Shown: positions 7,308 through 15,566 of the stretch, one piece after another
Numbering within the stretch: the first letter of the stretch is position 1
Layout: every line of letters starts with the position of its first letter
Source: SHAN690 sp041391765
GTDB taxonomy: Bacteria > Bacteroidota > Bacteroidia > Flavobacteriales_G > Salibacteraceae
NCBI GenBank assembly: GCA_041391765.1
Contig: JAWKNJ010000045.1
Coordinates: 1 to 35,987 of the forward strand
Direction of reading: 5' to 3'
Length of the DNA: 35,987 nucleotides
Position numbers and translations under genes: made by a program
Notes under the pieces: model-generated
What the model saw: only the letters and a program-made list of their open reading frames with translations
What the model was told of the DNA's origin: nothing
The model's database searches: none

Positions 7308-7675
7308 AAATCAGAATCAAAGACGACTCGCTGCGATTGAGGCTCACCCAAACTGAGGTCAAAAGCTTTGAAACGGATCGTAGGGTCAGTTGCGCAATCC
7401 ATTTTCCTGCCGGTGACAAACTCACCTACACGCTGATCTGGGGTTCGGGAGATGAATTTCAGGCCTCGTATGATGGTTTGGAAATTAAAGTCACGGTTCC
7501 ATACTCCACCGGAATGAATTGGCTTAACCCTGATCAGGTTGGAATGGAAGATCATGTTCATCTTTCACAAGGAGGCGACCTTCGACTATTGATTGAGAAA
7601 GACTTTGCCTGCTTGAGTGAGCGAAAGGACGAAGACGAATCGGACATGTTTCCAAATCCGAATGATCATTGCTGA
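7304..7675 (+). CDS. DUF7009-like small protein of the formate dehydrogenase locus
   Basis: A 123-residue soluble protein starting MKIRIKDDSLRLRLTQTEV at the ATG at 7304, which overlaps the fdhD stop codon (ATGA). The frame is open further upstream, but those codons are the fdhD tail read in the wrong frame. I recognise it, from memory and not from a search, as resembling the DUF7009 family, small proteins found beside FdhD and YdeP-type oxidoreductases in Bacteroidota. It is mostly predicted beta, acidic at the end, with a single HC at its C-terminus. No catalytic motif is seen. The tight coupling to fdhD suggests a helper role for the Mo enzyme. Function unknown. Confidence 0.75.
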   Translation: MKIRIKDDSLRLRLTQTEVKSFETDRRVSCAIHFPAGDKLTYTLIWGSGDEFQASYDGLEIKVTVPYSTGMNWLNPDQVGMEDHVHLSQGGDLRLLIEKDFACLSERKDEDESDMFPNPNDHC

Positions 7676-7678
7676 TTA

Positions 7679-8161
7679 ATGATCGAACCTCAAATAGTAC
7701 AAGTTCCCGAGAAAAGACTAGTTGGAGCTCATCTCAGCATGAGCTTCACCAATTTCAGGATTGCTGAATTATGGCAAAGCTTCATTCCGAAAAAGCACTT
7801 GATAACTATGGCGGCTGGAACGGATATGATTTCAATGGCGATCTATAAGCCAGATCATTTTGCTCAATTCAATCCAGCAAATGAGTTTGAAAAATGGGCT
7901 GCAATTGAAGTTACCAGCTTTGAAAACATCCCTGATGGCTTAAGTTCATTCACTGTGCCTGCCGGGCTTTATGCGGTATTTCATTACACGGGCCTGAACA
8001 CCGACAATAGCATTTATCAGTATATCTTCAGTAGCTGGCTTCCCACTTCTGGATACGAGCTGGATCAGCGTCCGCATTTCGAGGTCTTGGGTGAGAAGTA
8101 CAAAAACAACGATCCTAACTCCGAAGAAGATATCTACATTCCCGTCCGAGCAGCTAATTAG
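7679..8161 (+). CDS. GyrI-like small-molecule-binding domain protein
   Basis: A 160-residue stand-alone SHS2-type effector-binding domain (GyrI/AraC_E_bind superfamily). It begins with the typical EPQIVQVPEKRLVGAHLSMS strand, and has VTSFENIPDGLSSFTVPAGLYAVFHYTG in the middle and SGYELDQRPHFEVLGEKY, followed by an acidic EEDIYIPV end, which is the classic close of the domain. No DNA-binding helix is fused to it, so it is not a transcription factor on its own. It starts three bases after the DUF7009-like stop and is probably in the same transcript as fdhD. Relatives bind planar or hydrophobic small molecules; which one is unknown here. Confidence 0.85.
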   Translation: MIEPQIVQVPEKRLVGAHLSMSFTNFRIAELWQSFIPKKHLITMAAGTDMISMAIYKPDHFAQFNPANEFEKWAAIEVTSFENIPDGLSSFTVPAGLYAVFHYTGLNTDNSIYQYIFSSWLPTSGYELDQRPHFEVLGEKYKNNDPNSEEDIYIPVRAAN

Positions 8162-8169
8162 GAACGGAC

Positions 8170-8257
8170 CTTTGCGCTCTTTGCGAAAACCTCTGCGTCC
8201 TTGGCGGTTAATCTCTTTAACCGCAGAGTGCGCAAAGGACACGCTAAGCACGCAAAG
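8170..8257. repeat. Palindromic intergenic repeat of CTTTGCG-type units
   Basis: An 88-base imperfect inverted repeat. The left arm is built of short units such as CTTTGCG, CTCTGCG and CTTGGCG; the right arm mirrors them (CGCAGAG, CGCAAAG, CGCTAAG, CGCAAAG). The tip is a perfect 8-bp stem, GCGGTTAA at 8204-8211 and TTAACCGC at 8217-8224, around a 5-base loop. This resembles the 'aaccgcagag...cgcaaag' intergenic palindromes found in many unrelated bacterial genomes. It lies nine bases after the GyrI-like gene and 43 before the oxidoreductase, where RNA of either strand would fold strongly and could separate or attenuate transcription. Confidence 0.85.
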
Positions 8258-8300
8258 TGAAAGAGTATTTGTACGGGATTCATTTTAACTTAGCGCCTGC

Positions 8301-10604
8301 ATGACCAAAACTCCGAAAGACACCGAACTCACCCCAGAGGATTTCACCGGGATGAAACTTTCGAGTCCGAAACACACCGCTGCCGGACTGCCTGCGGTAT
8401 TTAGTGCTGTTCGCCATATCATGGATGAGATGGATCCTGTGCGGGCTGCTAAGGTCATGTTTGAACTCAACCAAAAAGGTGGTATTGATTGCCCCGGGTG
8501 TGCTTGGCCTGATCCGGATGGACATCGTTCCAAATTGGGAGAGTACTGTGAGAATGGCGCAAAGGCCATCGCTGAAGAAGCTACCACAAAAAAACTTGGA
8601 CCTGAATTCTTCGCTGAAAACAGCGTAGAAGAACTGGCAGCACAAAGCGACTATTGGATCGGAAAGCGTGGTCGAATCCTTGAACCCATGATTCTGGATG
8701 AAGGTGATACACATTATCGTGCTATCAGCTGGGAAGAAGCATTCAAAACCATAGCCGATGAGTTGAATGCACTCCCCTCACCTGATGACGCGGTGTTTTA
8801 TACCTCAGGCAGAACAAGCAACGAAGCAGCGTTCCTATATCAACTGTTCGTGCGGATGTATGGTACCAACAACCTTCCTGACTGTAGTAACATGTGCCAC
8901 GAAAGCAGCGGTGTTGCGCTGAGCGAGACAGTGGGTATTGGAAAAGGCTCTGTGACGCTCGAAGACTTTTATGAAGCGGAGGTGATCATGGTAATCGGTC
9001 AGAATCCTGGAACGAATCACCCAAGGATGTTGAGTGCACTGAAAAAAGCCAAACAACATGGAGCCAAGATCATCACGATCAATCCGCTACCGGAAACAGG
9101 ATTGATTCGGTTCAAAGACCCTCAAAGTGTGGGTGATGTGTTGGGCGAAGGCACTGCCCTCACTGACTTGTTTCTTCAAGTTCGCATTAATGGCGATGTG
9201 GCATTGATGAAGGCCATTCTCAAATTGCTATGGCAGAAAGAGCAACGAAATCCAAACTCCGTTTTCGATTTCGATTTCATCGGCTCTAAAACAAGCGGAT
9301 ACCTTGAGTTTATCGGTGATCTGGAAAAGCAAAACCTGAACGACCTGGTTGAAGCCAGCGGCATTTCCCTCGATCAAATCAAGGAAGCAGCTGAAATGCT
9401 TGCGCCTTCCAAAAAGATCATCGCCTGTTGGGCCATGGGGTTGACGCAGCATAAAAACGGAGTTGAGAATATTCGGGAGGTGGTGAACCTATTGCTGCTT
9501 AAGGGAAGCATTGGTAAACCCGGAGCCGGAACTTGTCCTGTCCGTGGCCACAGCAATGTGCAAGGAGACCGAACGATGGGAATTTGGGAGAAGCCCAAGG
9601 ACGAGTTTCTCGACAAGCTTCAGGAAGTATTTGACTTTGAACCTCCACGAGAACACGGACTGGACGTAGTAGACTCCATCAAGCGTATGCACGAGAAAAA
9701 GGGATTAGTCTTTTTCGCCATGGGCGGAAACTTCCTATCTGCTACTCCTGACACATTGTATACAGCGCAAGCGCTTCGAAACTGCAGCCTGACCGTTCAT
9801 GTGAGTACCAAACTCAACCGCTCCCACCTAGTCACGGGAAAACGTGCCATCATCTTACCAAGTTTGGGACGATCAGATGAAGACATTCAAAAAAGCGGCA
9901 AGCAATTCGTGACCGTAGAAAACAGCATGGGCATAGTACACAGCAGCGAAGGTCGATTGAAGCCATTGGGTAAAAATCTGATGAGCGAACCAGCGATTGT
10001 TGCTGGATTGGCGAAAGCAACCTTAAAACCTAATCCAAGGGTAAATTGGGATGCTTGTGCCGAGAATTACGACAACATCCGAGAGATGATCGAAGCCGTT
10101 ATTCCCGGATTTGACAACTACAATGAACGAGTTCGCAATCCAAGCGGATTCTATTTACCAAATACAGCACGTGACGCCAGTTTCAAAACTTTAGGCGGTA
10201 AAGCCAACTTCACAATCAATAAAGTTCCAGTAAACGACCTCAAGGATGGCGAGTTCATGATGAGTACGGTTCGAACACACGACCAGTTCAACACCACGAT
10301 TTATGGCTTGAACGACCGATACCGTGGCATTTTCAATGAACGCAGAGTTGTTCTGATCAATGAGAAGGACATGAACGAGCAAGGCCTGAAAAAAGGTGAT
10401 GTGGTGGATCTATGGAACGAACACAACGGAACCAAGCGTTGCGCTCCCCGATTCTTGGTGGTTCCATACAGTGTACCCCAAAAATGCACAGTGACTTATT
10501 TTCCCGAGACAAACGTTCTAGTTCCAATTGACTCTGTGGCTGAAAAGAGCAATACTCCAACGAGCAAGATGGTGAAGATTAAGTTAGAGAAGGTGGAAGT
10601 GTAA
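8301..10604 (+). CDS. FdhF/YdeP-type molybdopterin oxidoreductase (formate dehydrogenase-like)
   Basis: A 767-residue cytoplasmic Mo-bisMGD enzyme of the FdhF/YdeP branch. CPGCAWP at residues 64-70 and a further Cys at 83 replace the full N-terminal 4Fe-4S motif of classical formate dehydrogenases. GTNNLPDCSNMCHESSG at 188-204 holds Cys199 at the position of the Mo-ligating Cys or selenocysteine of E. coli FdhF. Cofactor-binding stretches such as VIGQNPGTNHPRM (about 231-243) and the C-terminal dinucleotide-binding domain (FNERRVVLINEKD) are complete. No Tat signal is present. The physiological reaction of YdeP-type proteins is not settled; formate oxidation is inferred from homology and from fdhD and mobA nearby. 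The gene is intact, in contrast to the broken fdhD. Confidence 0.88.
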   Translation: MTKTPKDTELTPEDFTGMKLSSPKHTAAGLPAVFSAVRHIMDEMDPVRAAKVMFELNQKGGIDCPGCAWPDPDGHRSKLGEYCENGAKAIAEEATTKKLGPEFFAENSVEELAAQSDYWIGKRGRILEPMILDEGDTHYRAISWEEAFKTIADELNALPSPDDAVFYTSGRTSNEAAFLYQLFVRMYGTNNLPDCSNMCHESSGVALSETVGIGKGSVTLEDFYEAEVIMVIGQNPGTNHPRMLSALKKAKQHGAKIITINPLPETGLIRFKDPQSVGDVLGEGTALTDLFLQVRINGDVALMKAILKLLWQKEQRNPNSVFDFDFIGSKTSGYLEFIGDLEKQNLNDLVEASGISLDQIKEAAEMLAPSKKIIACWAMGLTQHKNGVENIREVVNLLLLKGSIGKPGAGTCPVRGHSNVQGDRTMGIWEKPKDEFLDKLQEVFDFEPPREHGLDVVDSIKRMHEKKGLVFFAMGGNFLSATPDTLYTAQALRNCSLTVHVSTKLNRSHLVTGKRAIILPSLGRSDEDIQKSGKQFVTVENSMGIVHSSEGRLKPLGKNLMSEPAIVAGLAKATLKPNPRVNWDACAENYDNIREMIEAVIPGFDNYNERVRNPSGFYLPNTARDASFKTLGGKANFTINKVPVNDLKDGEFMMSTVRTHDQFNTTIYGLNDRYRGIFNERRVVLINEKDMNEQGLKKGDVVDLWNEHNGTKRCAPRFLVVPYSVPQKCTVTYFPETNVLVPIDSVAEKSNTPTSKMVKIKLEKVEV

Positions 10605-10632
10605 ATTTTCACAATTCATTTCACTGTAAATA

Positions 10633-10640
10633 TATATTTG
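10633..10640 (+). promoter_or_regulatory. -7 box for the tRNA-Met transcript
   Basis: TATATTTG, a perfect TAnnTTTG element, followed by CACCCC. It lies 13 bases before the duplicated tRNA half. No comparable element is seen between the half copy and the intact tRNA, so both are probably on one transcript. Confidence 0.55.
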
Positions 10641-10652
10641 CACCCCGTTTTT

Positions 10653-10702
10653 GGCGAGGTAGCTCAGACGGTTAGAGCGCAGGATTATTTCATGATCCTG
10701 TA
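10653..10702 (+). pseudogene. Truncated tRNA-Met: duplicated 5' half
   Basis: The first 34 bases (10653-10686) are identical to the first 34 bases of the intact tRNA-Met at 10746. They cover the acceptor 5' strand, the D arm and the 5' side of the anticodon stem. After that the sequence differs. CAGGAT at 10680-10685 can pair with ATCCTG at 10695-10700, giving an anticodon-like hairpin, but no T arm or acceptor 3' strand follows. Confidence 0.85.
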
Positions 10703-10745
10703 ATTCTAGAAGCTTGAATAACCGCTAATTACACAAAGAACCGAT

Positions 10746-10819
10746 GGCGAGGTAGCTCAGACGGTTAGAGCGCAGGATTCATAACCCTGAGGTCGGGGGT
10801 TCGATTCCCCCCTTCGCTA
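10746..10819 (+). tRNA. tRNA-Met (anticodon CAT)
   Basis: A complete cloverleaf. The acceptor strand GGCGAGG pairs with CTTCGCT (G-U pairs at 1-72 and 6-67). The D stem is GCTC/GAGC. The anticodon stem is CAGGA/CCCTG, with an A-C mismatch at 31-39 next to the loop TTCATAA (anticodon CAT). The T arm is GGGGG-TTCGATT-CCCCC and the discriminator base is A. The CCA end is not encoded. Pattern and acceptor stem fit elongator Met rather than initiator, since the D arm and anticodon stem lack the initiator's GGG/CCC. An Ile2 tRNA with modified CAT cannot be fully excluded. Confidence 0.93.
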
Positions 10820-10821
10820 CA

Positions 10822-10851
10822 AAAAAAGGCCCCTGAACAAGGGGCTTTTTT
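10822..10851 (+). terminator. Intrinsic terminator after tRNA-Met
   Basis: GCCCCT (10829-10834) pairs with AGGGGC (10840-10845) around the loop GAACA. It is flanked by seven A before and six T after, so it can work in both directions. It starts two bases after the tRNA. Confidence 0.9.
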
Positions 10852-11002
10852 GTTTTAATAATTAAACCGCTGAACGTCTGACTTATGTAAAGATGAAATG
10901 ATCTAGTCTTGTCGCATTCGATTGATGGTGTAGCGCTTTCATTTCTGATCCAAAAGACTATATTGCGCGCTTTAATTGCCGCTGGCAAATCCGAGTTACA
11001 TC

Positions 11003-11386
11003 ATGGCAGAAAAGAAGAAAATCGAACTGGAGTTCATTGTTAAGTCGTCCGTAAAGATCCTTTACCAGTGCTTGTCAACAAGCAGTGGACTTTCAGAATG
11101 GTTCGCAGATGACGTTACTATAAAGCGAGATCAGGCAAAATTTGAGTGGGACGGTTCGGTGGAGGAAGCAAAAATCATTGCGAAAAAGCCCGACATGTTT
11201 ATCCGATACCAATTTCTGGATGATGAGGATACCGATTACTACTTCGAGTTTGCTATAAAAACTGACCCGCTCACCGGTGAAGTTGCTTTGATTATTACTG
11301 ACTTTGCCGAAGAAGATGAGATCGAAGAGCAACGCATGTTGTGGGAATCACAAGTCGGTGAGCTTATGCACATTTTGGGAAGTTAA
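11003..11386 (+). CDS. START-like (SRPBCC) domain protein
   Basis: A 127-residue soluble protein starting MAEKKKIELEFIVKSS at the ATG at 11003; the frame is open to 10976, but the extra nine residues lack family features. It belongs to the SRPBCC/AHSA1-like fold: EFIVKSSVKILYQCLSTSSGLSEWFADDV forms the first strand, helices and the Trp turn, WDGSVEEAKIIAKKPDMFIRYQFL the central sheet, and a long C-terminal helix ends the protein. It is the Bacteroidota 'START-like' type and sits, as often in this phylum, just before an LptF/G permease. The helix-grip fold usually holds a hydrophobic ligand, but none is known here. A TATATTG box near 10960 may be its promoter. Confidence 0.85.
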   Translation: MAEKKKIELEFIVKSSVKILYQCLSTSSGLSEWFADDVTIKRDQAKFEWDGSVEEAKIIAKKPDMFIRYQFLDDEDTDYYFEFAIKTDPLTGEVALIITDFAEEDEIEEQRMLWESQVGELMHILGS

Positions 11387-11437
11387 CAAACTGCGCCCTA
11401 CTCTACTTTCTATTTTCGCTGCTTCAATTATTAGCGC

Positions 11438-12871
11438 TTGAAGAAGCTTCACTTACTCATTGTTAAGTCCTACTTGGGGCCATTCGTGCTCACTTTTTTC
11501 ATTACCCTCTTCATCTTCGTCATGCAATTCCTCTGGAAATACATTGATGAGTTGGTTGGAAAAGGCTTGGAGTGGTACTTGGTAGCTGAGTTGCTTTTCT
11601 ATGCCTCTGCTAACCTTGTTCCCATGGCTCTGCCATTGGCCATATTGCTTGCCTCGATCATGACATTTGGGAGTTTCGGAGAACACTACGAGCTAGTAGC
11701 AATGAAATCGGCTGGAATGGGTTTGAGTCGCATCATGTTTCCGTTGCTGATTGTAACTGTGCTCACCAGCATATCAGCATTTATGTTCACTAATTATGTC
11801 TGGCCAAAGGCGAATCTGGAATTCGCTTCCCTGTTGTATGACATTCGCCACAAGAAGCCTGCATTTGACATTTCTGAAGGGGTTTATTATGACGGAATTG
11901 ACGGATACGTAATACGCGTAGGAAAAAAAGACAAGGACGGGAGAGGGTTGCACGATGTGTTGATTTATAACCACACAAAAAACAATGGCAATCAACACGT
12001 CATTCGGGCAAATAGTGGAAGGATGGCCATGAGTGATGATGAGCGCTACTTGGTCTTTGAGTTGCATGATGGCACTAGTTACGAAGAGTTGGAAGGCAAC
12101 CAGAAACCACATCTTCTCTCTGAGTTTAAAACCGAGATTATTCGCTTCGACCTGAGTGGGTTTCAGATGGAACGAAGTGATAAGGAGATTTTCAAGGACA
12201 ACTATCAAATGCTCAATTTAAAACAGCTGGATGAAGCCATAGACAGTCAGATGGTAGAATTAGCTGAAAAGGATGAAGAACTTGGAAAGATTGTTTGGAG
12301 AAAGACACTAAACCTGCGCTTGGACACGGCAGGTGTAATCCCCGAACCGGATAGTGCACTCTTAGTTGAGTACAACGCTTTTGCCAAGGGCAATAAGGCA
12401 GCATTTATCGACAATGGGATTTCCAACTTGAGGCAGGCTAAGACTTCGTTTTCGACCAAAACGGAGATCATTTCAAGCAAGATAAAAACCATGAATCGCC
12501 ACAAAATTGAGTGGCATCGAAAATTCACACTATCCATAGCCTGCATTATTCTATTCTTTATTGGTGCACCGCTGGGAGCGATTATTCGCAAAGGTGGTTT
12601 GGGACTGCCCGTAGTGATTTCGGTATTATTCTTCCTCGCCTACCACATTACATCCATCACATTTGAAAAACTGGCGAAACAAGGTGAAATGGACCCTGCA
12701 TTCGGAATGTGGATTGCTTCGCTAATTCTGATGCCAATCGGTTTTTACTTGACCTATCAAGCGAGCACGGATAGCCGTGTACTCGACATGGAAACATACA
12801 CCAAGACCATCGATCGAATAAAACAGGTGATTGGGAAGCTAATCCAAAAACGAAGTCAGAACCCCGCATAG
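11438..12871 (+). CDS. LptF/LptG family lipopolysaccharide export permease
   Basis: A 477-residue inner-membrane permease of the YjgP/YjgQ family, half of the LptB2FG machine that pulls lipopolysaccharide out of the inner membrane. Three N-terminal membrane helices (about residues 14-36, 50-78 and 100-120) are followed by a large periplasmic beta-jellyroll region and three C-terminal helices (about 362-385, 388-408 and 418-440). FGSFGEHYELVAMKSAGMG is the coupling helix contacting LptB. The start codon is TTG at 11438; no ATG lies near, and MKKLHLLIVKSYLGPFVLTF is the expected N-terminus. Length is longer than E. coli LptF or LptG (about 360) because of an extra periplasmic and helical segment, as is common in Bacteroidota. 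Whether it is F or G cannot be said. Confidence 0.92.
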   Translation: MKKLHLLIVKSYLGPFVLTFFITLFIFVMQFLWKYIDELVGKGLEWYLVAELLFYASANLVPMALPLAILLASIMTFGSFGEHYELVAMKSAGMGLSRIMFPLLIVTVLTSISAFMFTNYVWPKANLEFASLLYDIRHKKPAFDISEGVYYDGIDGYVIRVGKKDKDGRGLHDVLIYNHTKNNGNQHVIRANSGRMAMSDDERYLVFELHDGTSYEELEGNQKPHLLSEFKTEIIRFDLSGFQMERSDKEIFKDNYQMLNLKQLDEAIDSQMVELAEKDEELGKIVWRKTLNLRLDTAGVIPEPDSALLVEYNAFAKGNKAAFIDNGISNLRQAKTSFSTKTEIISSKIKTMNRHKIEWHRKFTLSIACIILFFIGAPLGAIIRKGGLGLPVVISVLFFLAYHITSITFEKLAKQGEMDPAFGMWIASLILMPIGFYLTYQASTDSRVLDMETYTKTIDRIKQVIGKLIQKRSQNPA

Positions 12872-12879
12872 TGAGCTAA

Positions 12880-14028
12880 ATGAAGATACTGTTCGTTCTC
12901 AGCAGAGTTCCTTGGCCGCTTGAAAAGGGTGATAAACTCAGAGCATTTCAACTCATCAGGGAGCTCAGCAAGCAACATGACGTGCTTCTATTTTGCCTTA
13001 GTGATCAAAATATTCACACAAAGGCGGAAACCATGCTCAAGTCCATGTGCAGCGAGGTTTATATACATCGTTTTTCACGCATGGATATTGTCTTAAATCT
13101 TACGAAAGGGTTGTTCAACAGATTGCCCTTTCAAGTCAACTACTTCTACTCCAAGAAGGCTGCTGACGCCTTTGACCGATACCTGGAAAAACATCTTCCA
13201 CAACACATTTTCTGTCAGCTGATTCGCACGGCAGAATACGTTCGAAAATACACCTTGATTCCTAAAAGCATAGACTACATGGATGCCTTGTCATCCGGGA
13301 TGGATCGGGCTAGTCAACACACAGGTTGGCCGGTGAACATCCCTATGATGTGGGAAACAAAACGTTTGAAGGAATACGAAAAAGACATACAGTCTGATTT
13401 CCTGCATCGGTACATTATCTCTGAACAAGATCGGAATCAGCTCTCATACGTTGAAGATCTGCACGTTGTGCCGAATGGAATCTCCGAAGAGTTTTTAGTG
13501 CAGAAACAGGTGTCAGCCTATAAATGCGACATCTTATTCACAGGCAACATGGCCTATCGCCCAAATGTGGAATGTGCTAAGTTTCTGGCTATGCGGGTGA
13601 TGCCGCTTGTTTGGGAAAAGCGTCCTGAGGCAACGCTATACATCAGCGGAGCCACACCTAGTAAAGCAGTTCTAGCGCTTGCAAGCGACCGAGTCAAAGT
13701 AACCGGTTGGATTGATGACATTGCCGAAATGTATCGATCTTCCAAAGTGTTTGCCGCACCTATGTCCATTGGATCCGGGCTTCAAAACAAACTTTTGGAA
13801 GCAATGGCTTGTGGAGTTGCGTGCATCACCTCCAACCTTGCCAACAACGCTCTGATGGCCGTGGACGGTGAAAGTGTATTAATAGCAAATGATGCCGAAT
13901 CTGTTTCAGTTTCAATTTTGCGACTATTGGAAAATGAGGAATTAAGGTCACGTATAGGTGAAGCCGGAAGAGCATTTGTTACATCACAGTATAGCTGGCA
14001 AAAAGCCGCAAGCTTGCTTTCCTTCTAG
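12880..14028 (+). CDS. Glycosyltransferase, GT4-like
   Basis: A 382-residue GT-B enzyme. The N-terminal half starts MKILFVLSRVPWPLEKGDKLR, a typical acceptor-domain opening of the group known from exosortase-associated sugar transferases. The C-terminal half has VVPNGIS at about residues 199-205, ILFTGNMAYRPNV at about 217-229 and GSGLQNKLLEAMACG at about 298-312, where the Glu residues contact the nucleotide sugar. It starts eight bases after the permease stop and is likely co-transcribed with it, which points to envelope glycolipid or polysaccharide work. Donor and acceptor are unknown. Confidence 0.85.
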   Translation: MKILFVLSRVPWPLEKGDKLRAFQLIRELSKQHDVLLFCLSDQNIHTKAETMLKSMCSEVYIHRFSRMDIVLNLTKGLFNRLPFQVNYFYSKKAADAFDRYLEKHLPQHIFCQLIRTAEYVRKYTLIPKSIDYMDALSSGMDRASQHTGWPVNIPMMWETKRLKEYEKDIQSDFLHRYIISEQDRNQLSYVEDLHVVPNGISEEFLVQKQVSAYKCDILFTGNMAYRPNVECAKFLAMRVMPLVWEKRPEATLYISGATPSKAVLALASDRVKVTGWIDDIAEMYRSSKVFAAPMSIGSGLQNKLLEAMACGVACITSNLANNALMAVDGESVLIANDAESVSVSILRLLENEELRSRIGEAGRAFVTSQYSWQKAASLLSF

Positions 14029-14197
14029 TTTCATTCGAATATTTATTACTCGCTTAACATTGGTTAATACACTGAATGACAGACACTATAGTCGTTAATA
14101 AAGAGTATTAAACACCATCGGTTGATTACTTAAGCTTAGCCGAACCCAAAAGGCGCAAGTCAAATTATACATTCGGAATCATATAATCGGAACGGAC

Positions 14198-15532
14198 ATG
14201 CCTCCAAGGAAAAAAACAGCGCGTAAGATCTTTGTTCTAGACACTTCGGTCATCCTTCATGATCATCAGTCCATCAACAACTTTGACGAACACGACATCT
14301 GCCTGCCAATCACGGTTTTGGAGGAGTTGGACAATTTCAAACGAGGAAAAGACAGTAAAAACTACGAAGCGCGAGAGTTTATTAGACTGATCGATAAGCT
14401 AAGTGCAGACTACACACTTCAAGAGTGGATACCGCTTGAGGGTGAAAAAAGCGGGAAGTTTAAAATCATTTTGAATAACGGCAAGCTCAAGATAGACGCG
14501 GAAAAGGTATATGCCGACAATAAGGCGGATCATCGCATTCTGAACACTGTACTTCATCTCCAGGAAACGGAAACAGATGCAAAAGTCATTCTGGTTACCA
14601 AAGACATCAATCTGCGGTTGAAAGCGAAAGCACTTAACCTGCAAGCTGAAGATTATGAAACTGGTAAGATAGAAATCAACGAACTGTATAGCGGTAATGA
14701 AACCATTGAGAATGTTGATTCAGATTACATCAGAAAGCTCTATACAAGCGGTTCAACAGATGATCTCAGTGTTCTCCCAAAAGTAATTGACAATCACTAC
14801 TATATCATCAAGAATGGCAAGAGTTCTTCTCTTGCATACTACAATCCATTAACGGCAATGATGGAGCGAGTTGAGAAGCTATACACCTATGGAGTCAAGC
14901 CTCGAAATGCCGAACAAACTTTCGCGCTGCACGCCTTGATGAACCCTAATATCAAGCTGGTAACGATGCAGGGCGTTGCTGGAACCGGAAAGACGTTGCT
15001 GGCACTAGCAGCTGCATTGGAACAGAAAAAGGACTACAATCAAATTATTCTTGCCAGGCCATTGGTTCCATTAAGCAATAAAGACATTGGGTACTTACCA
15101 GGGACTGCAGAGCGAAAAATCGATCCTTATATGATGCCACTTTGGGATAACCTCGAGTTCATCAAGAGTCAATTTGGTGAAAATGAGAAACGCCACAAGC
15201 AGATCCTATTGATGCTCAAGGAAAAGAAAATTGAGATCACTCCACTTGCGTTCATACGAGGTCGAAGCTTGAGTAATGTTTATTTCATTATTGATGAAGC
15301 ACAAAACCTTACTCCGCACGAAGTGAAAACAATCATAACCAGAGCAGGAGACAACACGAAGATTATCTTCACAGGTGACATTCGACAGATTGATACACCC
15401 TATTTGGATGAACAATCTAACGGACTGAGTTACATCATTGACCGACTTAAGGGAAACAATCTCTTCGCTCATGTGACGCTTACAAAAGGTGAACGATCAG
15501 AGCTTGCAAATCTGGCTAACGAGCTATTGTAA
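14198..15532 (+). CDS. PIN domain-PhoH family ATPase
   Basis: A 444-residue fusion. Residues about 10-150 form a PIN-type ribonuclease domain with acidic residues at D15 (VLDTSVIL), the VLEELDNFK segment near 41-49 and ADHRIL near 110. Residues about 220-444 form the PhoH ATPase with Walker A GVAGTGKT at 259-266, Walker B FIIDEAQN near 363-370 and a sensor region FTGDIRQID near 390. This PhoH2 arrangement couples RNA cleavage with ATP-driven unwinding and is found widely as a single gene. The ATG at 14198 follows a 169-base gap that holds a TACATTCG box at 14168-14175 as a possible -7 element. Confidence 0.93.
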   Translation: MPPRKKTARKIFVLDTSVILHDHQSINNFDEHDICLPITVLEELDNFKRGKDSKNYEAREFIRLIDKLSADYTLQEWIPLEGEKSGKFKIILNNGKLKIDAEKVYADNKADHRILNTVLHLQETETDAKVILVTKDINLRLKAKALNLQAEDYETGKIEINELYSGNETIENVDSDYIRKLYTSGSTDDLSVLPKVIDNHYYIIKNGKSSSLAYYNPLTAMMERVEKLYTYGVKPRNAEQTFALHALMNPNIKLVTMQGVAGTGKTLLALAAALEQKKDYNQIILARPLVPLSNKDIGYLPGTAERKIDPYMMPLWDNLEFIKSQFGENEKRHKQILLMLKEKKIEITPLAFIRGRSLSNVYFIIDEAQNLTPHEVKTIITRAGDNTKIIFTGDIRQIDTPYLDEQSNGLSYIIDRLKGNNLFAHVTLTKGERSELANLANELL

Positions 15533-15566
15533 CCTTTTTGATTTTTTGGAAAATTCTGGAATAAAC

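Noticed and set aside
7103..7561. Minus-strand frame of 152 codons
   Set aside because: It is antisense to the FdhD tail and the DUF7009-like gene, both clearly recognisable on the plus strand.
10679..10702. Second functional tRNA-Met
   Set aside because: The copy lacks a T arm and the acceptor 3' strand, so it cannot fold as a tRNA.
11774..12208. Minus-strand frame of 144 codons inside the LptF/G gene
   Set aside because: Shadow of a well-supported gene; no motif, signal or family match in the translated frame.
14198..15532. PIN-PhoH as a toxin-antitoxin system
   Set aside because: PhoH2 pairs of that kind carry a small antitoxin gene directly upstream; the 169 bases upstream hold no suitable frame, and this fusion is widespread as a single gene.
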